Assembly: GCA_003222035.1 (NCBI GenBank)
Contig: QHUS01000059.1
Span: 1 to 64,000 of the forward strand
Direction: 5' to 3'
Source of the DNA: Gemmatimonadota bacterium
GTDB taxonomy: Bacteria > Gemmatimonadota > Gemmatimonadetes > Gemmatimonadales > GWC2-71-9
Length of the DNA stretch: 64,000 nt
Of this stretch, positions 27,641 through 38,792 are shown in pieces. The position numbers were made by a program, and so were the translations under genes. The notes under the pieces are model-generated. The model saw only the letters and a program-made list of their open reading frames with translations. It did not search any database and was not told the origin of the DNA. Position 1 is the stretch's first letter. Each line of letters begins with the position of its first letter.

Positions 27641-27684
27641 TGTCATCCTGAGCGAGCGCGCAATGCGCGCGAGCGAAGGATCTG
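27641..27684 (+). repeat. REP-like hairpin repeat, copy C (inverted relative to A and B)
   Basis: TGTCATCCTGAGCGAGCGCGCAATGCGCGCGAGCGAAGGATCTG. Confidence 0.7.
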
Positions 27685-27720
27685 CTTCTCCTACCGGGGG
27701 CTTATCCCCCCCCGCGACCA

Positions 27721-28707
27721 TCACAGCAACCCCCTGCGCCCCAGCGCCCCCTGCAGCACGGGCTCGATCGCCGTGCGCAGGCGCGCGTTCGCATACCCGA
27801 CCCATGCCACATCGGATGTCACGTCGAACGGCGCATCCACCGGCGCGCCGGCGGGATCGGTGAGGATCACGCCCGCCTCCTCCGCGATGAGGGAGGTGCA
27901 CAGGTCGTAGGGGTGGCAGCACAGTCCGCCCTTCCGCACGAGGGGCCGGAGGTCGGCGATCCACCGGTCGTGGCCCGCCATCAGCTCGTACAGCTCGCCC
28001 CCGGTCGACGCGTACTGATCCTCGAAGCACGCCGCCTTGCCCGGAGCCGGTGCCACGAGGGTCTCTACGATCTCATCGTCTATCGCGGCCAGCACGTCCC
28101 GCGCTCCCGGAAAGAATCGTACGACGGTGGCGAACCCATGGGCGATCGTGTCCGCCCGCGATGGTCGCAACGTCAGGGGCGTCTTCGTGCCTGCCAGACG
28201 GTCGAAGCGCCGCGCGGTCATTCCTGTACCGCGCAGCGCCCACAGCTGGTCCGAGAGATGCTGCTTCAGGAGCGGGATCTCGGTCTGGACCGCGAGCACG
28301 ATGTCGCGCAAGCGGGTGCCGGCCCCGCGGTTCGGCGCCACGCCCGTAAGAATCCAGGCGCTGCGCTTTTGATACATGAGACCCCGCGTTCCATCGATCG
28401 GGTCGATCAGCAGACGCCAGCGGCAGTCGTCCTCGCGCGCGCCCCGTGGTAGCACGAGCGCGTTGTCGGGCAGCCCCTCGGCCACGATGCAGAGCGGCTC
28501 CTTGCGCGCCGGTTCCGCGAGCCCTTGTACGAGCGCCTCCTCGCTCACGCGATCGATCGCGTAAATCGTATCGCCGGCCTCCCCATCGTCGGCCGCGACG
28601 GTCGCGAGCTGCTCGGACGCTTGGCGAGCGCAGGCATCCATGACGGAGGCGCGGATGCGGTCATGGAGCGCGAGCATCGGCTCGAGGAGGGCCTCCACGC
28701 CTACCAC
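27721..28707 (-). CDS. Inositol monophosphatase family protein
   Basis: [55 protein letters not shown]. Confidence 0.85.
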   Translation of the reverse strand: MVGVEALLEPMLALHDRIRASVMDACARQASEQLATVAADDGEAGDTIYAIDRVSEEALVQGLAEPARKEPLCIVAEGLPDNALVLPRGAREDDCRWRLLIDPIDGTRGLMYQKRSAWILTGVAPNRGAGTRLRDIVLAVQTEIPLLKQHLSDQLWALRGTGMTARRFDRLAGTKTPLTLRPSRADTIAHGFATVVRFFPGARDVLAAIDDEIVETLVAPAPGKAACFEDQYASTGGELYELMAGHDRWIADLRPLVRKGGLCCHPYDLCTSLIAEEAGVILTDPAGAPVDAPFDVTSDVAWVGYANARLRTAIEPVLQGALGRRGLL

Positions 28708-28708
28708 G

Positions 28709-29743
28709 TCAGCCAGCCTGCGTGTAGTGTGTGCCCGAGACCGCCTGGAGCTCGGTGGCCTTTTCCTCCGGAGCGGTGTCGTTCAGGAAATTCCCGCCGC
28801 CGATCTCCGGGCCGGCCAGGTACTTGAGGAGGCCTGGCTTGCGAAGCGGCGGATGGATCTGGATGTGGAAATGGAATCCTGGCGTGGGCGCCCCGGCAGT
28901 GGGCGCCTGGTGCAGCACCATGACGTAGGGGAACGCGATGCGCCACAGATTGTCGAGCCGGATGACCGTCTCTCGCAACACCGCCGCGAAGTCGGCGAGC
29001 TCCTCGGGCGTGAGGTCCGCCAGGCTGGGGCGCGTCGCGCGAGGCGCCACAAAGGTCTCATAGGGGTAACGAGCAAAGTAGGGAATGAAAGAGAGTGCCT
29101 CGCCGCGCCGCACGAGCAGTCGCCGCCCGTCCGCTTCTTCCGTGGCGAGAATGTCCTGGAACAGCGGCCGCCGGTGCTCGGCCAGGTACGCCGCCTGCGC
29201 CTCCGCCTCGAGCTCGATCGTCTTGAACACAAAGTTCGTCGCGTAGATCTGGCAATGCGGATGCGGGTTGCTCACGCCGACGACCTCGCCCTTGTTCTCG
29301 AAGACCAGCACGTGTCGGACCTCGTCGCGGGCGCCGAGCTCGCGGTACTGCTCCTGGAGCACGCCGAGCAGATCGAGAACCTCCCGCTCGGCGAGCTGCG
29401 CGAGCGTGAGGTCGTGCCGCGGGGTGAAGCACACGACGCGGGCGCAGCCGGCGGCGGGGCTGTTCCGGTAGATACCCGGCGGCTTCGGGAGCGCAGCGGG
29501 GGAGGGCGCTTCGGGCCCAACGCACGGGTGATCGTTGTCGAACACGTAGACGCCCGTGTAACGGGCGTTCCGCTGGCCCGAGATACGCGCATTGCCGGGA
29601 CACAAGTAGCAATCGGACGCGTAGCGGGGCAGGGCCGGGGACGCTCCGGCCACGCGCTCGCCCTGCCACGGCCGCTCGTTGCGGTGGGACGACACGACCA
29701 CCCACTCCCGCCGCAGCGGATGCCAACGCTGTTCCCACACCAT
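28709..29743 (-). CDS. galT: UDP-glucose--hexose-1-phosphate uridylyltransferase
   Basis: [46 protein letters not shown]. Confidence 0.93.
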   Translation of the reverse strand: MVWEQRWHPLRREWVVVSSHRNERPWQGERVAGASPALPRYASDCYLCPGNARISGQRNARYTGVYVFDNDHPCVGPEAPSPAALPKPPGIYRNSPAAGCARVVCFTPRHDLTLAQLAEREVLDLLGVLQEQYRELGARDEVRHVLVFENKGEVVGVSNPHPHCQIYATNFVFKTIELEAEAQAAYLAEHRRPLFQDILATEEADGRRLLVRRGEALSFIPYFARYPYETFVAPRATRPSLADLTPEELADFAAVLRETVIRLDNLWRIAFPYVMVLHQAPTAGAPTPGFHFHIQIHPPLRKPGLLKYLAGPEIGGGNFLNDTAPEEKATELQAVSGTHYTQAG

Positions 29744-29825
29744 GCCCGTGCCCGTACCCGGTTTGACAAGACGCCGAAAGTAGCCGAGTATCGCGCGGGA
29801 CCGACGCCCGGGCAAGGAGCGAACC

Positions 29826-31589
29826 GTGGGCACATTGGATTGGGTGGTCATCGCGGTGTACTTCGGGCTGCTGCTGAGCCTCGCCTGGTGGGTCGCCCGG
29901 CGCAACAAGGACACCGCGGACGACTATTTCCTCGCCGGCCGCAACCTCGGCTGGTTCCTCGTTGGCGCGACGATCTTCGCGTCCAACATCGGATCGGAGC
30001 ACGTTGTGGGGCTCGCCGGGGCGGGCGCGACGAGCGGCGTGGCTCTCGCGCACTACGAGCTCCACGCCTGGTGCCTGCTCGTCCTCGGCTGGGTGTTCGT
30101 CCCCTTCTATTCCCGCGCGCTGGTGTACACGATGCCCGAGTTCCTGGGCCGGCGCTTCTCGCCCACGGCCCGGTGGGTGCTGTCGGTGATCACCCTCGCG
30201 GCGCACGTCCTCACCAAGTTCGCCGTGGCGATCTTCGCGGGGGGCGTCGTCTTCGCGACGCTCCTGCCAGAGGTGGCGTTGCACATCGGGGGCGCCACGT
30301 TCAACAGCTTCTGGATCGGCACCGTGGCGGTCGTGCTGCTCACTGGGCTCTATACCGTGCTCGGCGGGATGCGCGCGGTCGCGTACACCGACGCGATGCA
30401 GACGTTCATCCTGGTCGTGGGATCGGGTCTGCTCACCGCATACGGGCTCGCGCGACTCGGCGGGTGGCACGAGCTACGCCGGGTGCTCGACCCCGACCTG
30501 TTCAACCTGTGGAAGCCGATCATCCCCGCTGGGATGGAGGGCACGTGGGCGCCGGTGAAGGAAACCGCTCGCATCGCCTGGTACTTCAACGGCAACTACC
30601 CGTGGCCCGGCATGCTCCTGTGCGCTCCGATCATCGGGCTGTGGTACTGGTGCACCGACCAGTACATCGTGCAGCGCGCCCTGAGCGCCAAGGACGAGCG
30701 CACGGCGCGGCGCGGCAGCATTTTCGCCGCGTACCTGAAGCTGTTCCCGGTGTTCATCTTCATCATACCCGGCCTGATCGCGCTCGCGCTCGCGAAGACC
30801 GGCAAGGTCCCGGGGCTAGGCGTCATAGTGGACGCGCAGGGGAACGTGATCGCCCAGGCCGCTCAGGCGGCGTTTCCCCTCATGGTGAAGGATCTGCTGC
30901 CCGAGGGCATTCGCGGCGTCGTGGTGGCGGGATTGCTCGCGGCGCTCATGAGCTCGATGGCGGGCGCATTCAACGCGTCGTCCACCTTGTTCACCATGGA
31001 TCTGTATCAGAAATTCCGGCCGCAGGCGTCACAACACCGGCTGGTGTGGGTGGGGCGGGCGGCCACCGCCGCCATGGTGGTGATCAGCCTGCTGTGGATC
31101 CCCGTGATTCAGGGGGCCCGCGGCTTGTACGACTACCTCCAGGGCGTCCAGGGCTACCTGGCGCCGCCGATCTTCACGGTGTTCGTGTTCGGCATCTTCA
31201 ACCGCCGGCTCAACACCAAGGGGTGTCTCGCCGCCCTGCTCGTCGGCTTCGTGCTCGGCGTGTTCCGCCTGGCGGTGGATACGCCGGTGAGCCTGCGCCT
31301 GGCGGGCTTCGCCGACGGCTACGCGCCGGGCTCGTTCCTGTGGATCGTCAATAATCTCTACTTCCAGTATTACAGCGTCTTCATCTTCGTCGTCTCGGTC
31401 GTGGTGATGTTCGTCGTGAGCCACCTGACGGCGCCGCCTGCGCCGGAGCAGCTGGCGGGCCTGACCTACGGCACGATCACCGCGGAGGATCGCGCGCAGT
31501 CCCGCAGCAGCTGGAGCCGCCGCGACGTGATCGCCTCCGGCGTCGTCTTGCTCCTGATTCTCGCGGCATACCTGTTTTTCCGAGGCTGA
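29826..31589 (+). CDS. Sodium/glucose-type SSS cotransporter
   Basis: [51 protein letters not shown]. Confidence 0.94.
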   Translation: MGTLDWVVIAVYFGLLLSLAWWVARRNKDTADDYFLAGRNLGWFLVGATIFASNIGSEHVVGLAGAGATSGVALAHYELHAWCLLVLGWVFVPFYSRALVYTMPEFLGRRFSPTARWVLSVITLAAHVLTKFAVAIFAGGVVFATLLPEVALHIGGATFNSFWIGTVAVVLLTGLYTVLGGMRAVAYTDAMQTFILVVGSGLLTAYGLARLGGWHELRRVLDPDLFNLWKPIIPAGMEGTWAPVKETARIAWYFNGNYPWPGMLLCAPIIGLWYWCTDQYIVQRALSAKDERTARRGSIFAAYLKLFPVFIFIIPGLIALALAKTGKVPGLGVIVDAQGNVIAQAAQAAFPLMVKDLLPEGIRGVVVAGLLAALMSSMAGAFNASSTLFTMDLYQKFRPQASQHRLVWVGRAATAAMVVISLLWIPVIQGARGLYDYLQGVQGYLAPPIFTVFVFGIFNRRLNTKGCLAALLVGFVLGVFRLAVDTPVSLRLAGFADGYAPGSFLWIVNNLYFQYYSVFIFVVSVVVMFVVSHLTAPPAPEQLAGLTYGTITAEDRAQSRSSWSRRDVIASGVVLLLILAAYLFFRG

Positions 31590-31591
31590 CC

Positions 31592-34033
31592 GTGTCTCGC
31601 GTACCCCTGGCCGTCGCGGCCTTCCACGTGCTGCTCCTCACGCCGTCCATCGGGGCGGCTCAGCGCAGCACTGTGAACTTCGATCGCGGCTGGCGCTTTC
31701 ACCTCGGCGATGTGGCCGGAGCGCAGGACCCGACGTTCCCTGATTCCGGCTGGCCGCTGCTGGACGTGCCACACGACTGGAGCATCGAAGGGGCGTTCAG
31801 CGACACGAACCGGGCCGGCCCCGCGGGTGGAGCGCTGCCCGGCGGGGTGGGCTGGTATCGGAAGGCCTTCTCGATGCCCAAGGCCGCCGCTTCCCGGCTC
31901 GTGTTCGTCGAGTTCGACGGCGTGTATCGGAACAGCGAGGCCTGGATCAACGGGCAGTATCTGGGAAAGCGCCCGTACGGCTACAGCTCGTTCGAATACG
32001 AGCTGACGCCGCACCTCCGCCGAGACGGTGGGCCGAACGTGATCGCCGTGCGGGTGGACAACTCGCAGCAGCCCAACTCGCGCTGGTATTCAGGCTCCGG
32101 CATCTACCGGCACATCCGGCTGGTCACGACGGCCCCGGTGCACGTCGACCACTGGGGGACCTATGTGACCACGCCGGAGGTGACATCCGCTACGGCCCGA
32201 GTGAGGCTGGTGACGACCGTCCGCAACGCGTCCCCGGTGGACCAGCCGGTCACGCTGCGCGCAGTCGTCTACGATGCAGCGGGCAAAGAAGTGGCGGCCG
32301 CTTCCTCCGAGGCGCTCGTCCCACGGGACTCAGTCAACGATGTCGCGCAGTCTCTCATAATCCCGACCCCGACACTGTGGTCGGTCGAACGCCCGTACCT
32401 GTACCGGGCCGTCTCGCGTGTGGCGTGTGGAACGAAGCCGTGCGACGAGTACGTCACGCCGTTCGGCGTGCGGACGTTTTCGTTCGATGCCGCCCGGGGG
32501 TTCCTCCTCAACGGCACCCCGCTGAAGATCCGGGGCGTATGCCTGCACCATGATCTCGGGGCGCTTGGCGCCGCGGTGAACACGCGCGCGCTCGAGCGGC
32601 AGCTCCAGATCATGAAGGCGATGGGCGCCAACGCGCTCCGCACCTCGCACAACCCGCCCGCCCCGGAGCTGCTCGACCTCACCGACCGTATGGGCTTCAT
32701 CGTGCTGGATGAAGCCTTCGACATGTGGAAGAAGGAGAAGACCAAGTACGACTATCACCTGGATTGGGACGCGTGGCACGTGCGCGACCTGTCGGACATG
32801 GTGCGGCGCGACCGCAATCATCCGAGCGTCTTCATGTGGAGCATCGGGAACGAGGTCATGGAGCAGTGGACCGACAACGACACCACCGCCGCTCCACTTG
32901 CGCGGGAGCTTGCCGGGATCGTGCGACGCCTCGACCCCACGCGGCCGATCACGTCCGCCAACAACAATGGCAGCTCGGCGAATCCGGTCTTTCACGCCGG
33001 CGCCCTCGACCTGCTCGGCCACAACTACCATCACGAGGCCTGGGCGAATTTTCCGACGCAGTTCCCGGGGGAGAAGTTCATCATCACCGAAGCGATGTCG
33101 GCGCTCAACTCACGTGGCTATTACGAGCAGCCCTCCGACAGCGTCGCGGTCTATTACACACCCTACGACACGAGCAAGCGGCCACTGCCGAACCAGAACG
33201 GCCGCATCTCGGCGTACGATAACCGCCGAGCGTTCTGGGGCTCCCTGCATGAGGAGTCGCTGCGGCTGTTCGAGCGGTACCCGTTCCTCTCGGGCATGTT
33301 CATCTGGCAGGGGATTGACTACCTGGGTGAGCCCACGCCCTACGAGTGGCCTGCGCGCAGCTCCTATTTCGGCGTCGTGGATCTGGCGGGCTTCCCGAAG
33401 GATCCCTACTACCTGTACCAGAGCGTCTGGATCACCCGGCCGATGCTGCACCTCCTCCCGCACTGGAACTGGACGGCCGGCGAGACCATCGACGTCTGGG
33501 CCTACACCAACGCGGATGAGGTCGAGCTGTTCTTGAACGGCGCCTCGCTCGGCGTGAAGCGGAAGCCGGAGGACGTGTCACATCTGATGTGGCGGGTGCC
33601 GTACGCGCCGGGCACGCTGCGAGCCGTCGCGCGCAAGAGCGGGCGGGTCGTCGCGACCGAGGAAGTGAAGACCGCCGGCACCCCTGCCCGCGTCGCCCTG
33701 GCCCCCGACCGGCCGGCGATCCACGCCGATGGGAGCGACCTCTCGTTCGTCACCGTGACCGTGCTGGACAGCGCGGGCGTTCCCGTGCCGACCGCGGATC
33801 AGCTGGTGCGCCTTCGGCTCGAGGGAGATGCGCGCATCGCGGGCGTCGACAACGGGGACCAGATCAGCCATGCGCCCTTCAAGGCCGATAGCGTGCGCCT
33901 CTTCGAAGGGAAGGCGCTCGTGATCGTACGCGCGGGCCGGACGGCGGGGACGGCGACGCTGATGGCTGCAGCCGACGGCGTGACGCCCGCCACGGTGCGG
34001 ATCGAACTGAAGGCGGGCGGCTCGGGTTACTGA
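31592..34033 (+). CDS. Glycoside hydrolase family 2 (beta-galactosidase-like), exported
   Basis: [40 protein letters not shown]...[32 protein letters not shown]...[18 protein letters not shown]. Confidence 0.94.
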   Translation: MSRVPLAVAAFHVLLLTPSIGAAQRSTVNFDRGWRFHLGDVAGAQDPTFPDSGWPLLDVPHDWSIEGAFSDTNRAGPAGGALPGGVGWYRKAFSMPKAAASRLVFVEFDGVYRNSEAWINGQYLGKRPYGYSSFEYELTPHLRRDGGPNVIAVRVDNSQQPNSRWYSGSGIYRHIRLVTTAPVHVDHWGTYVTTPEVTSATARVRLVTTVRNASPVDQPVTLRAVVYDAAGKEVAAASSEALVPRDSVNDVAQSLIIPTPTLWSVERPYLYRAVSRVACGTKPCDEYVTPFGVRTFSFDAARGFLLNGTPLKIRGVCLHHDLGALGAAVNTRALERQLQIMKAMGANALRTSHNPPAPELLDLTDRMGFIVLDEAFDMWKKEKTKYDYHLDWDAWHVRDLSDMVRRDRNHPSVFMWSIGNEVMEQWTDNDTTAAPLARELAGIVRRLDPTRPITSANNNGSSANPVFHAGALDLLGHNYHHEAWANFPTQFPGEKFIITEAMSALNSRGYYEQPSDSVAVYYTPYDTSKRPLPNQNGRISAYDNRRAFWGSLHEESLRLFERYPFLSGMFIWQGIDYLGEPTPYEWPARSSYFGVVDLAGFPKDPYYLYQSVWITRPMLHLLPHWNWTAGETIDVWAYTNADEVELFLNGASLGVKRKPEDVSHLMWRVPYAPGTLRAVARKSGRVVATEEVKTAGTPARVALAPDRPAIHADGSDLSFVTVTVLDSAGVPVPTADQLVRLRLEGDARIAGVDNGDQISHAPFKADSVRLFEGKALVIVRAGRTAGTATLMAAADGVTPATVRIELKAGGSGY

Positions 34034-36168
34034 GAGCCCTCGTCCAGCGCGAACGCCACGTAGCGCGCGGGCACTTGCGCCTTAGACTTGCCGCCGCTCG
34101 TGGCGATCGCCAGGAACTGCCGCCCCTTGACTTCGTACATCGCGAGCGTCGCGTTCCCCGCCGCCGGGAGCGTGGTCTCCCACAACAACTCACCCGTGGC
34201 CTTGTCGAACGCGCGCAGCTTGTCGTCGTAGTTGGTCGCCCCGATGAACAGCAGCCCGCCGGCCGTGACCACGGGGCCGCCGTAGTTCTCACACCCGGTG
34301 CCCGGCATCCCCTGGGCTGCCAGCGCGCGATATTCGCCGAGTGGAATCTTCCAGACGTACTTGCCAGAGTTCAGGTCGATCGCGTTGAGCGTGCCCCACG
34401 GTGGCTTCAAGGCGGGATATCCGTCGGGGTCGAGAAACCGCTCATACTGGACGCGGTATTTCTGGTCGATCCTCTCATCCTGCTGGGTCCGACCCCCCTG
34501 TCCCCCACTCTCTTCGGGCGAGGGGGGACGTGAGGACTTGCTGAGCACGTACCGCTGAATCGCCCCCAGCGCGTCCGAGCCCAAGTGCGCGAACCCGGGC
34601 ATCCGTCCGCCCCCATCCGAGATGGCCGCCCTGATCTCCGGGATCGTGAGGCGATCGGTCAGGTTGACCAACGAGGGGATCGCGGGTGGTTGTCCCTGGC
34701 GATTCGCACCGTGACAGCTGGTGCATTCGCGCGTGTAGAGATCCTGACCGCCGGCCGTTTCCGTTGCCGGGGCGCGCTCGACGAGACTGACGATCCAGGG
34801 CATCTCGTTCGCATTCACGTACAAAATCGACGTCTCGGGATCGAAGGCGGCCCCGCCCCATTCCGCGCCGCCGTCCAGACCGGGAAACACAATCGTCCCC
34901 TGCAGGCTCAAGGGGACGAACTGGCCGGCGCTGCGCACTGTCCGGAACCGCTCGAGCACCGCGCTGTGTGCCTCCGGTGTCCGGACGGTGAGCATGTTCT
35001 CGGTGAGCCGCTGGCGCGTGAACGGTTCGGGCTTCGTCGGCAGCGGCTGCGACTCGGCGGTGACCTCGCCCTCGACGTCGGACTTGGCGTACTTCCGGTA
35101 CTTGATCGGGAACAGCGGCTTGCCGGTCTCGCGCTCGAACACGAACACGTGGCCGGACTTGGTGATCTGCGCCACTGCGTCGATTGCACGGCCGTCGCGA
35201 TGCAGCGTGACGAGGTTCGGCGGCGCGGGCAAATCGCGATCCCAGATGTCGTGCCGCACGAACTGGAAGTGCCACACCCGCTCGCCCGTTTCCGCCTTGA
35301 GCGCGAGCAGCGAATTCGCGAACAGGTCGTCCCCGACCCGATTGGCTCCGTAAAAGTCGTCGGCCGCGGAGCCGGTGGGCACGAACACGAGGCCGCGCTG
35401 CACGTCGAGCGACATCCCGGTCCAGTTGTTCGCCGACCCGATGTACGTCCACGCGTCTTTGGGCCAGGTGTCGTAGCCGAGCTCGCCGGCTCGAGGGATC
35501 GTATGGAAGGTCCAGCGGAGCGCCCCGGTCCTGACGTCGTAAGCGCGCACGTCGCCTGGGGGCGTGGGCAGGCTTTCGGCGGTGCGGCTCCCGACGATCA
35601 GAAGATCCTTATAGACGATGCCGGGCGCACCGAGATCCACCATCAGCCTCTCGCCGGGCCGCAGGCCATCGCGCATGTCGATGCGGCCACTGTCGCCGAA
35701 GGTGGTGACCGGCCGTCCCGTCCGCGCGTCGAGGGCGTACAGGAACTGGTGCACCCCGACGAAGATTCGCTCCTCGCTGCCGTCGCTCCAATACGCCACG
35801 CCCCGCGTCCGGCCGCCTCCCCCTCCTCCGCGCACCGCCCGGCCGTGGTACGGGTCGAAGCGCCACACCAGTGCGCCCGTCGCCGCGTCGAGTGCGACGA
35901 CGTAGAGGCCGACGGTCGTGGCGTAAAACATCCCGTTCACGACGATGGGATTGACCTCGAGCTCCGAGCCCTCGAGGCCGTCGCTCGCATCGAACATCCA
36001 CGCCACCTTGAGGCGCTTCACGTTCGCGCGGTTGATCTGGGTGAGGGACGAGTAGCGCATGCTCTCGGGTCCCCCGCCGTAGACCGGCCATTCGACGGGA
36101 CCGGACACGGGCGATTGTGCGGACAATGTCGCCACGGCGACAGGGACAATGCAGCAGGAGAGTCGCAT
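34027..36168 (-). CDS. PQQ-dependent quinoprotein dehydrogenase with internal c-type cytochrome domain
   Basis: [63 protein letters not shown]. Confidence 0.9.
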   Translation of the reverse strand: MRLSCCIVPVAVATLSAQSPVSGPVEWPVYGGGPESMRYSSLTQINRANVKRLKVAWMFDASDGLEGSELEVNPIVVNGMFYATTVGLYVVALDAATGALVWRFDPYHGRAVRGGGGGGRTRGVAYWSDGSEERIFVGVHQFLYALDARTGRPVTTFGDSGRIDMRDGLRPGERLMVDLGAPGIVYKDLLIVGSRTAESLPTPPGDVRAYDVRTGALRWTFHTIPRAGELGYDTWPKDAWTYIGSANNWTGMSLDVQRGLVFVPTGSAADDFYGANRVGDDLFANSLLALKAETGERVWHFQFVRHDIWDRDLPAPPNLVTLHRDGRAIDAVAQITKSGHVFVFERETGKPLFPIKYRKYAKSDVEGEVTAESQPLPTKPEPFTRQRLTENMLTVRTPEAHSAVLERFRTVRSAGQFVPLSLQGTIVFPGLDGGAEWGGAAFDPETSILYVNANEMPWIVSLVERAPATETAGGQDLYTRECTSCHGANRQGQPPAIPSLVNLTDRLTIPEIRAAISDGGGRMPGFAHLGSDALGAIQRYVLSKSSRPPSPEESGGQGGRTQQDERIDQKYRVQYERFLDPDGYPALKPPWGTLNAIDLNSGKYVWKIPLGEYRALAAQGMPGTGCENYGGPVVTAGGLLFIGATNYDDKLRAFDKATGELLWETTLPAAGNATLAMYEVKGRQFLAIATSGGKSKAQVPARYVAFALDEGSQ

Positions 36169-36201
36169 CCGTTTTTTCCTCCGACCGGGATATCGCTCCG
36201 T

Positions 36202-37572
36202 CTAGGACTTGGCCTCGACGATCTCGAGCGGAGGGCGGTGCTGCCAGGCCCCCCGGGTAAAATCGGGGCACTCCATCGCCCGGCTCCCCCGCGCGATCGA
36301 GCGCTCGGACAGCTCCGACACAGCGCTCCACGCCGCACCGTCGTACACGTCCATGTCCGTCGGATTCCCGGCGCGCAGGCTTTGGATGAGGCGGTAGTCC
36401 TCGATGTAGTCCATTCCTCCGTGTCCCGCGCCGCGGGAGCGCTCCTCGAGCGCTTGCCACAGCGGGTGCTCGTACTCGCCACGGTACGACTCGAGATCTT
36501 CCCACTGATCGGCGGGGCTGCGGCCTTCGAGATAGATCTTCTGCTCGGGGTACTTTCGCACGAGGCCGCGCGTGCCCTGCAGCAAGAAGTTCCGACTGTA
36601 CGGGCGCGGCGAGTCGGTATCATGAGTGATCGCGATCGTCTGGCCCGCCACCGTCCGGATCAGGCTGGTGACCACGTCGCCCAGCGCGTACCGCTGGCGC
36701 GCTTCGGGGCTGTCCGGTCCGATGTGCTCCCCCGCCCAACGGTTCAGCCCCTGAGAGCGCGAGGCCATCGCGACCAGATAGCCGAACCGGTTTCCGCGGT
36801 TCACGTTCAAGCATTGGGATACGGGCCCGAGGCCGTGCGTCGGGTACAGGTCGCCGTTGCGCCGGATCGAATGCTTGATCCGCCAGCGGCCCTCGTAGTA
36901 GTCGGTGAGCTTGAGCTCGCGCAAATCATGCAGATAGCCGCACTCCGCGTGCAGCAGCTCGCCGAACAGGCCTTGGCGGACCATACGGAGAACCATCATC
37001 TCGGTGCGGTCGTAGCAGACGTTCTCCATCATCACGCAGTGCCGGCGGGTCCGTTCGGCCGTTTCGACCAAGTCCCAGCACTCGTCGACGGTGACGGCCA
37101 TCGGCACCTCAGTGGCGGCGTGCTTGCCGGCCCGCATCGCTGCGAGGCAAATCGGCGTGTGCCACTCCCACGGCGTCGCGGTGAACACCAGATCGAGCTC
37201 CTGCTCCTCGCACATGCGGCGAAAGTCGTCGGGGCCGCGCGCATAACCGGCGGGGCGAGGCCGCCCGGCACCCTCGACGAGAGTCTGTATCTTGTCGACT
37301 TTCTCCGGGACGATGTCGCACACGGCGGTGATTGCAACGCCGTCGATCTTGAGAAAATTCTGGACGTGGCTCGATCCTTGATGGCCGACGCCGACGAACC
37401 CGATCCGCACCGTCTCGAGCGGCGGGGCCGCGAACAGCCCGCGAATGGGACGGGCGTCCGGCGCCGGGTCGAGCAGCCCGTCACGTGCCCGCAGTCCAGC
37501 CGCGCCGAGGGTCAGTCCCAGGCCGGCGGCGGCGGTCTTCAAGAACTCTCGGCGATCGGAACGATCACTCAT
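36202..37572 (-). CDS. Gfo/Idh/MocA family oxidoreductase with Tat-like signal
   Basis: SDRREFLKTAAAGLGLTLGAAG; VRIGFVGVGHQGSSHVQNFLKIDGVAITAVCDI; AGKHAATEVPMAVTVDECWDLV. Confidence 0.9.
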   Translation of the reverse strand: MSDRSDRREFLKTAAAGLGLTLGAAGLRARDGLLDPAPDARPIRGLFAAPPLETVRIGFVGVGHQGSSHVQNFLKIDGVAITAVCDIVPEKVDKIQTLVEGAGRPRPAGYARGPDDFRRMCEEQELDLVFTATPWEWHTPICLAAMRAGKHAATEVPMAVTVDECWDLVETAERTRRHCVMMENVCYDRTEMMVLRMVRQGLFGELLHAECGYLHDLRELKLTDYYEGRWRIKHSIRRNGDLYPTHGLGPVSQCLNVNRGNRFGYLVAMASRSQGLNRWAGEHIGPDSPEARQRYALGDVVTSLIRTVAGQTIAITHDTDSPRPYSRNFLLQGTRGLVRKYPEQKIYLEGRSPADQWEDLESYRGEYEHPLWQALEERSRGAGHGGMDYIEDYRLIQSLRAGNPTDMDVYDGAAWSAVSELSERSIARGSRAMECPDFTRGAWQHRPPLEIVEAKS

Positions 37573-38788
37573 GGCGCTTCCTCCCGGATCTGACTCGGCA
37601 GGCGTGTTCGACCCATCGGGCCCCGTTCACGTGGTGCGCGCGCCCGGGCGGGTCAACCTCATCGGGGAGCATATCGATTACTGCGGCCTCCCGGTATTCC
37701 CAATGGCGCTCCAGCGCGGCATCCGCATGACATTCCAGCCGCGCCCGGATCCAGAGGCGCGCTTCATCAACCGCGATCCCCGCTTCGCGCCCGTCACGTT
37801 CACCGTGGCGGAGAGCATCCGGCCCGCTCCCGCAGGCGATTGGGGAAACTACGTCCGGGCGGCGGCGCAGGCGGTGGCGCAACGGTTCCCGAATCTGCGC
37901 GGCGTCAACGCCCTGGTCGAGACCGATCTCCCGATCGCCGCCGGACTCAGCTCATCGTCCGCGCTCGTCGTGGCCACGGCGCTCGCGATACTGCACGCCA
38001 ACAGCGTGACGCTCCCCGCGCTCGAGCTGATCGAGCTGTTGAGTCGTGGCGAGCGCTACGTCGGTACGGCGGGTGGCGCGATGGATCAAGCCATCATCAT
38101 CGGTGCGGAGGCCGGGTGCGCAATACGGATCGATTTTCACCCGCTCCGACTTACCCCCACGGTCGTGCCCGCGGGTTGGCAGTTCCTCGTGGCATGGAGC
38201 CTGGTGCACGCCGAGAAGTCCGGTGCCGACCGCCAGGCGTACAACGAGCGGACCAAGCAGTGCGAGGAGGCGCATCGCCTCGTGGCTGCGCGGCTCGGCC
38301 GGCAAGAGGACCCGTCCTACCCCGGCCTGCTCGCGGCGGCGTCGGTCGAGGAGCTGCTCGACGTGGCGCGCGCGACCCTCTCCGGCGTCCTGTTGCGGCG
38401 CTTTCGCCACGTCGTCACGGAAGCGACACGCGTGCGACTGGCCGAGATGGCCATGGCCCGGGGGAAGGAGGGGGACCTCACGGCGTTCGGGCAGCTGCTC
38501 GACGCCTCGCACGCCAGCCTGCGCGACGACTACGAGGTGAGCCATGCCGAGCTGGACCGGTTGGTGGAGCTGGCACGCGAAGCGGGCGCGGCCGGAGCCC
38601 GCTTGACGGGCGCCGGGTTCGGCGGCTCGATCGTGGCGCTCGTTCGCGCCGAGCGAGCAGCGGAGGTCATGGCGGCGCTGCGGGAGCGCTTCTACGCGCC
38701 TCGAGGTGTCGCGGGCGACGTGGGCCAGCACCTGTTCGTCGCGGAGTCCGCGGCAGGGGCGGGGGTGCTCGACTCTGAGGCGGTCTAG
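37571..38788 (+). CDS. galK: Galactokinase
   Basis: VVRAPGRVNLIGEHIDYCGLPVFPMAL; DLPIAAGLSSSSALVVA; GGAMDQAIII; GARLTGAGFGGSIVALV. Confidence 0.9.
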   Translation: MALPPGSDSAGVFDPSGPVHVVRAPGRVNLIGEHIDYCGLPVFPMALQRGIRMTFQPRPDPEARFINRDPRFAPVTFTVAESIRPAPAGDWGNYVRAAAQAVAQRFPNLRGVNALVETDLPIAAGLSSSSALVVATALAILHANSVTLPALELIELLSRGERYVGTAGGAMDQAIIIGAEAGCAIRIDFHPLRLTPTVVPAGWQFLVAWSLVHAEKSGADRQAYNERTKQCEEAHRLVAARLGRQEDPSYPGLLAAASVEELLDVARATLSGVLLRRFRHVVTEATRVRLAEMAMARGKEGDLTAFGQLLDASHASLRDDYEVSHAELDRLVELAREAGAAGARLTGAGFGGSIVALVRAERAAEVMAALRERFYAPRGVAGDVGQHLFVAESAAGAGVLDSEAV

Positions 38789-38792
38789 CAAG

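Noticed and set aside
27084-27684. Insertion sequence flanked by inverted repeats
   Set aside because: The repeats are short variable hairpins with one copy inverted outside the gene, no transposase and no target-site duplications visible; a REP-like interpretation fits better.
28640-31354. 904-aa + strand ORF
   Set aside because: Antisense to the IMPase and galT genes, then out of frame with the SSS gene; no family motifs.
34585-37593. 1002-aa + strand ORF
   Set aside because: Antisense to the PQQ dehydrogenase and Gfo/Idh genes; no recognisable motifs, Arg/Gly/Ala-rich composition.
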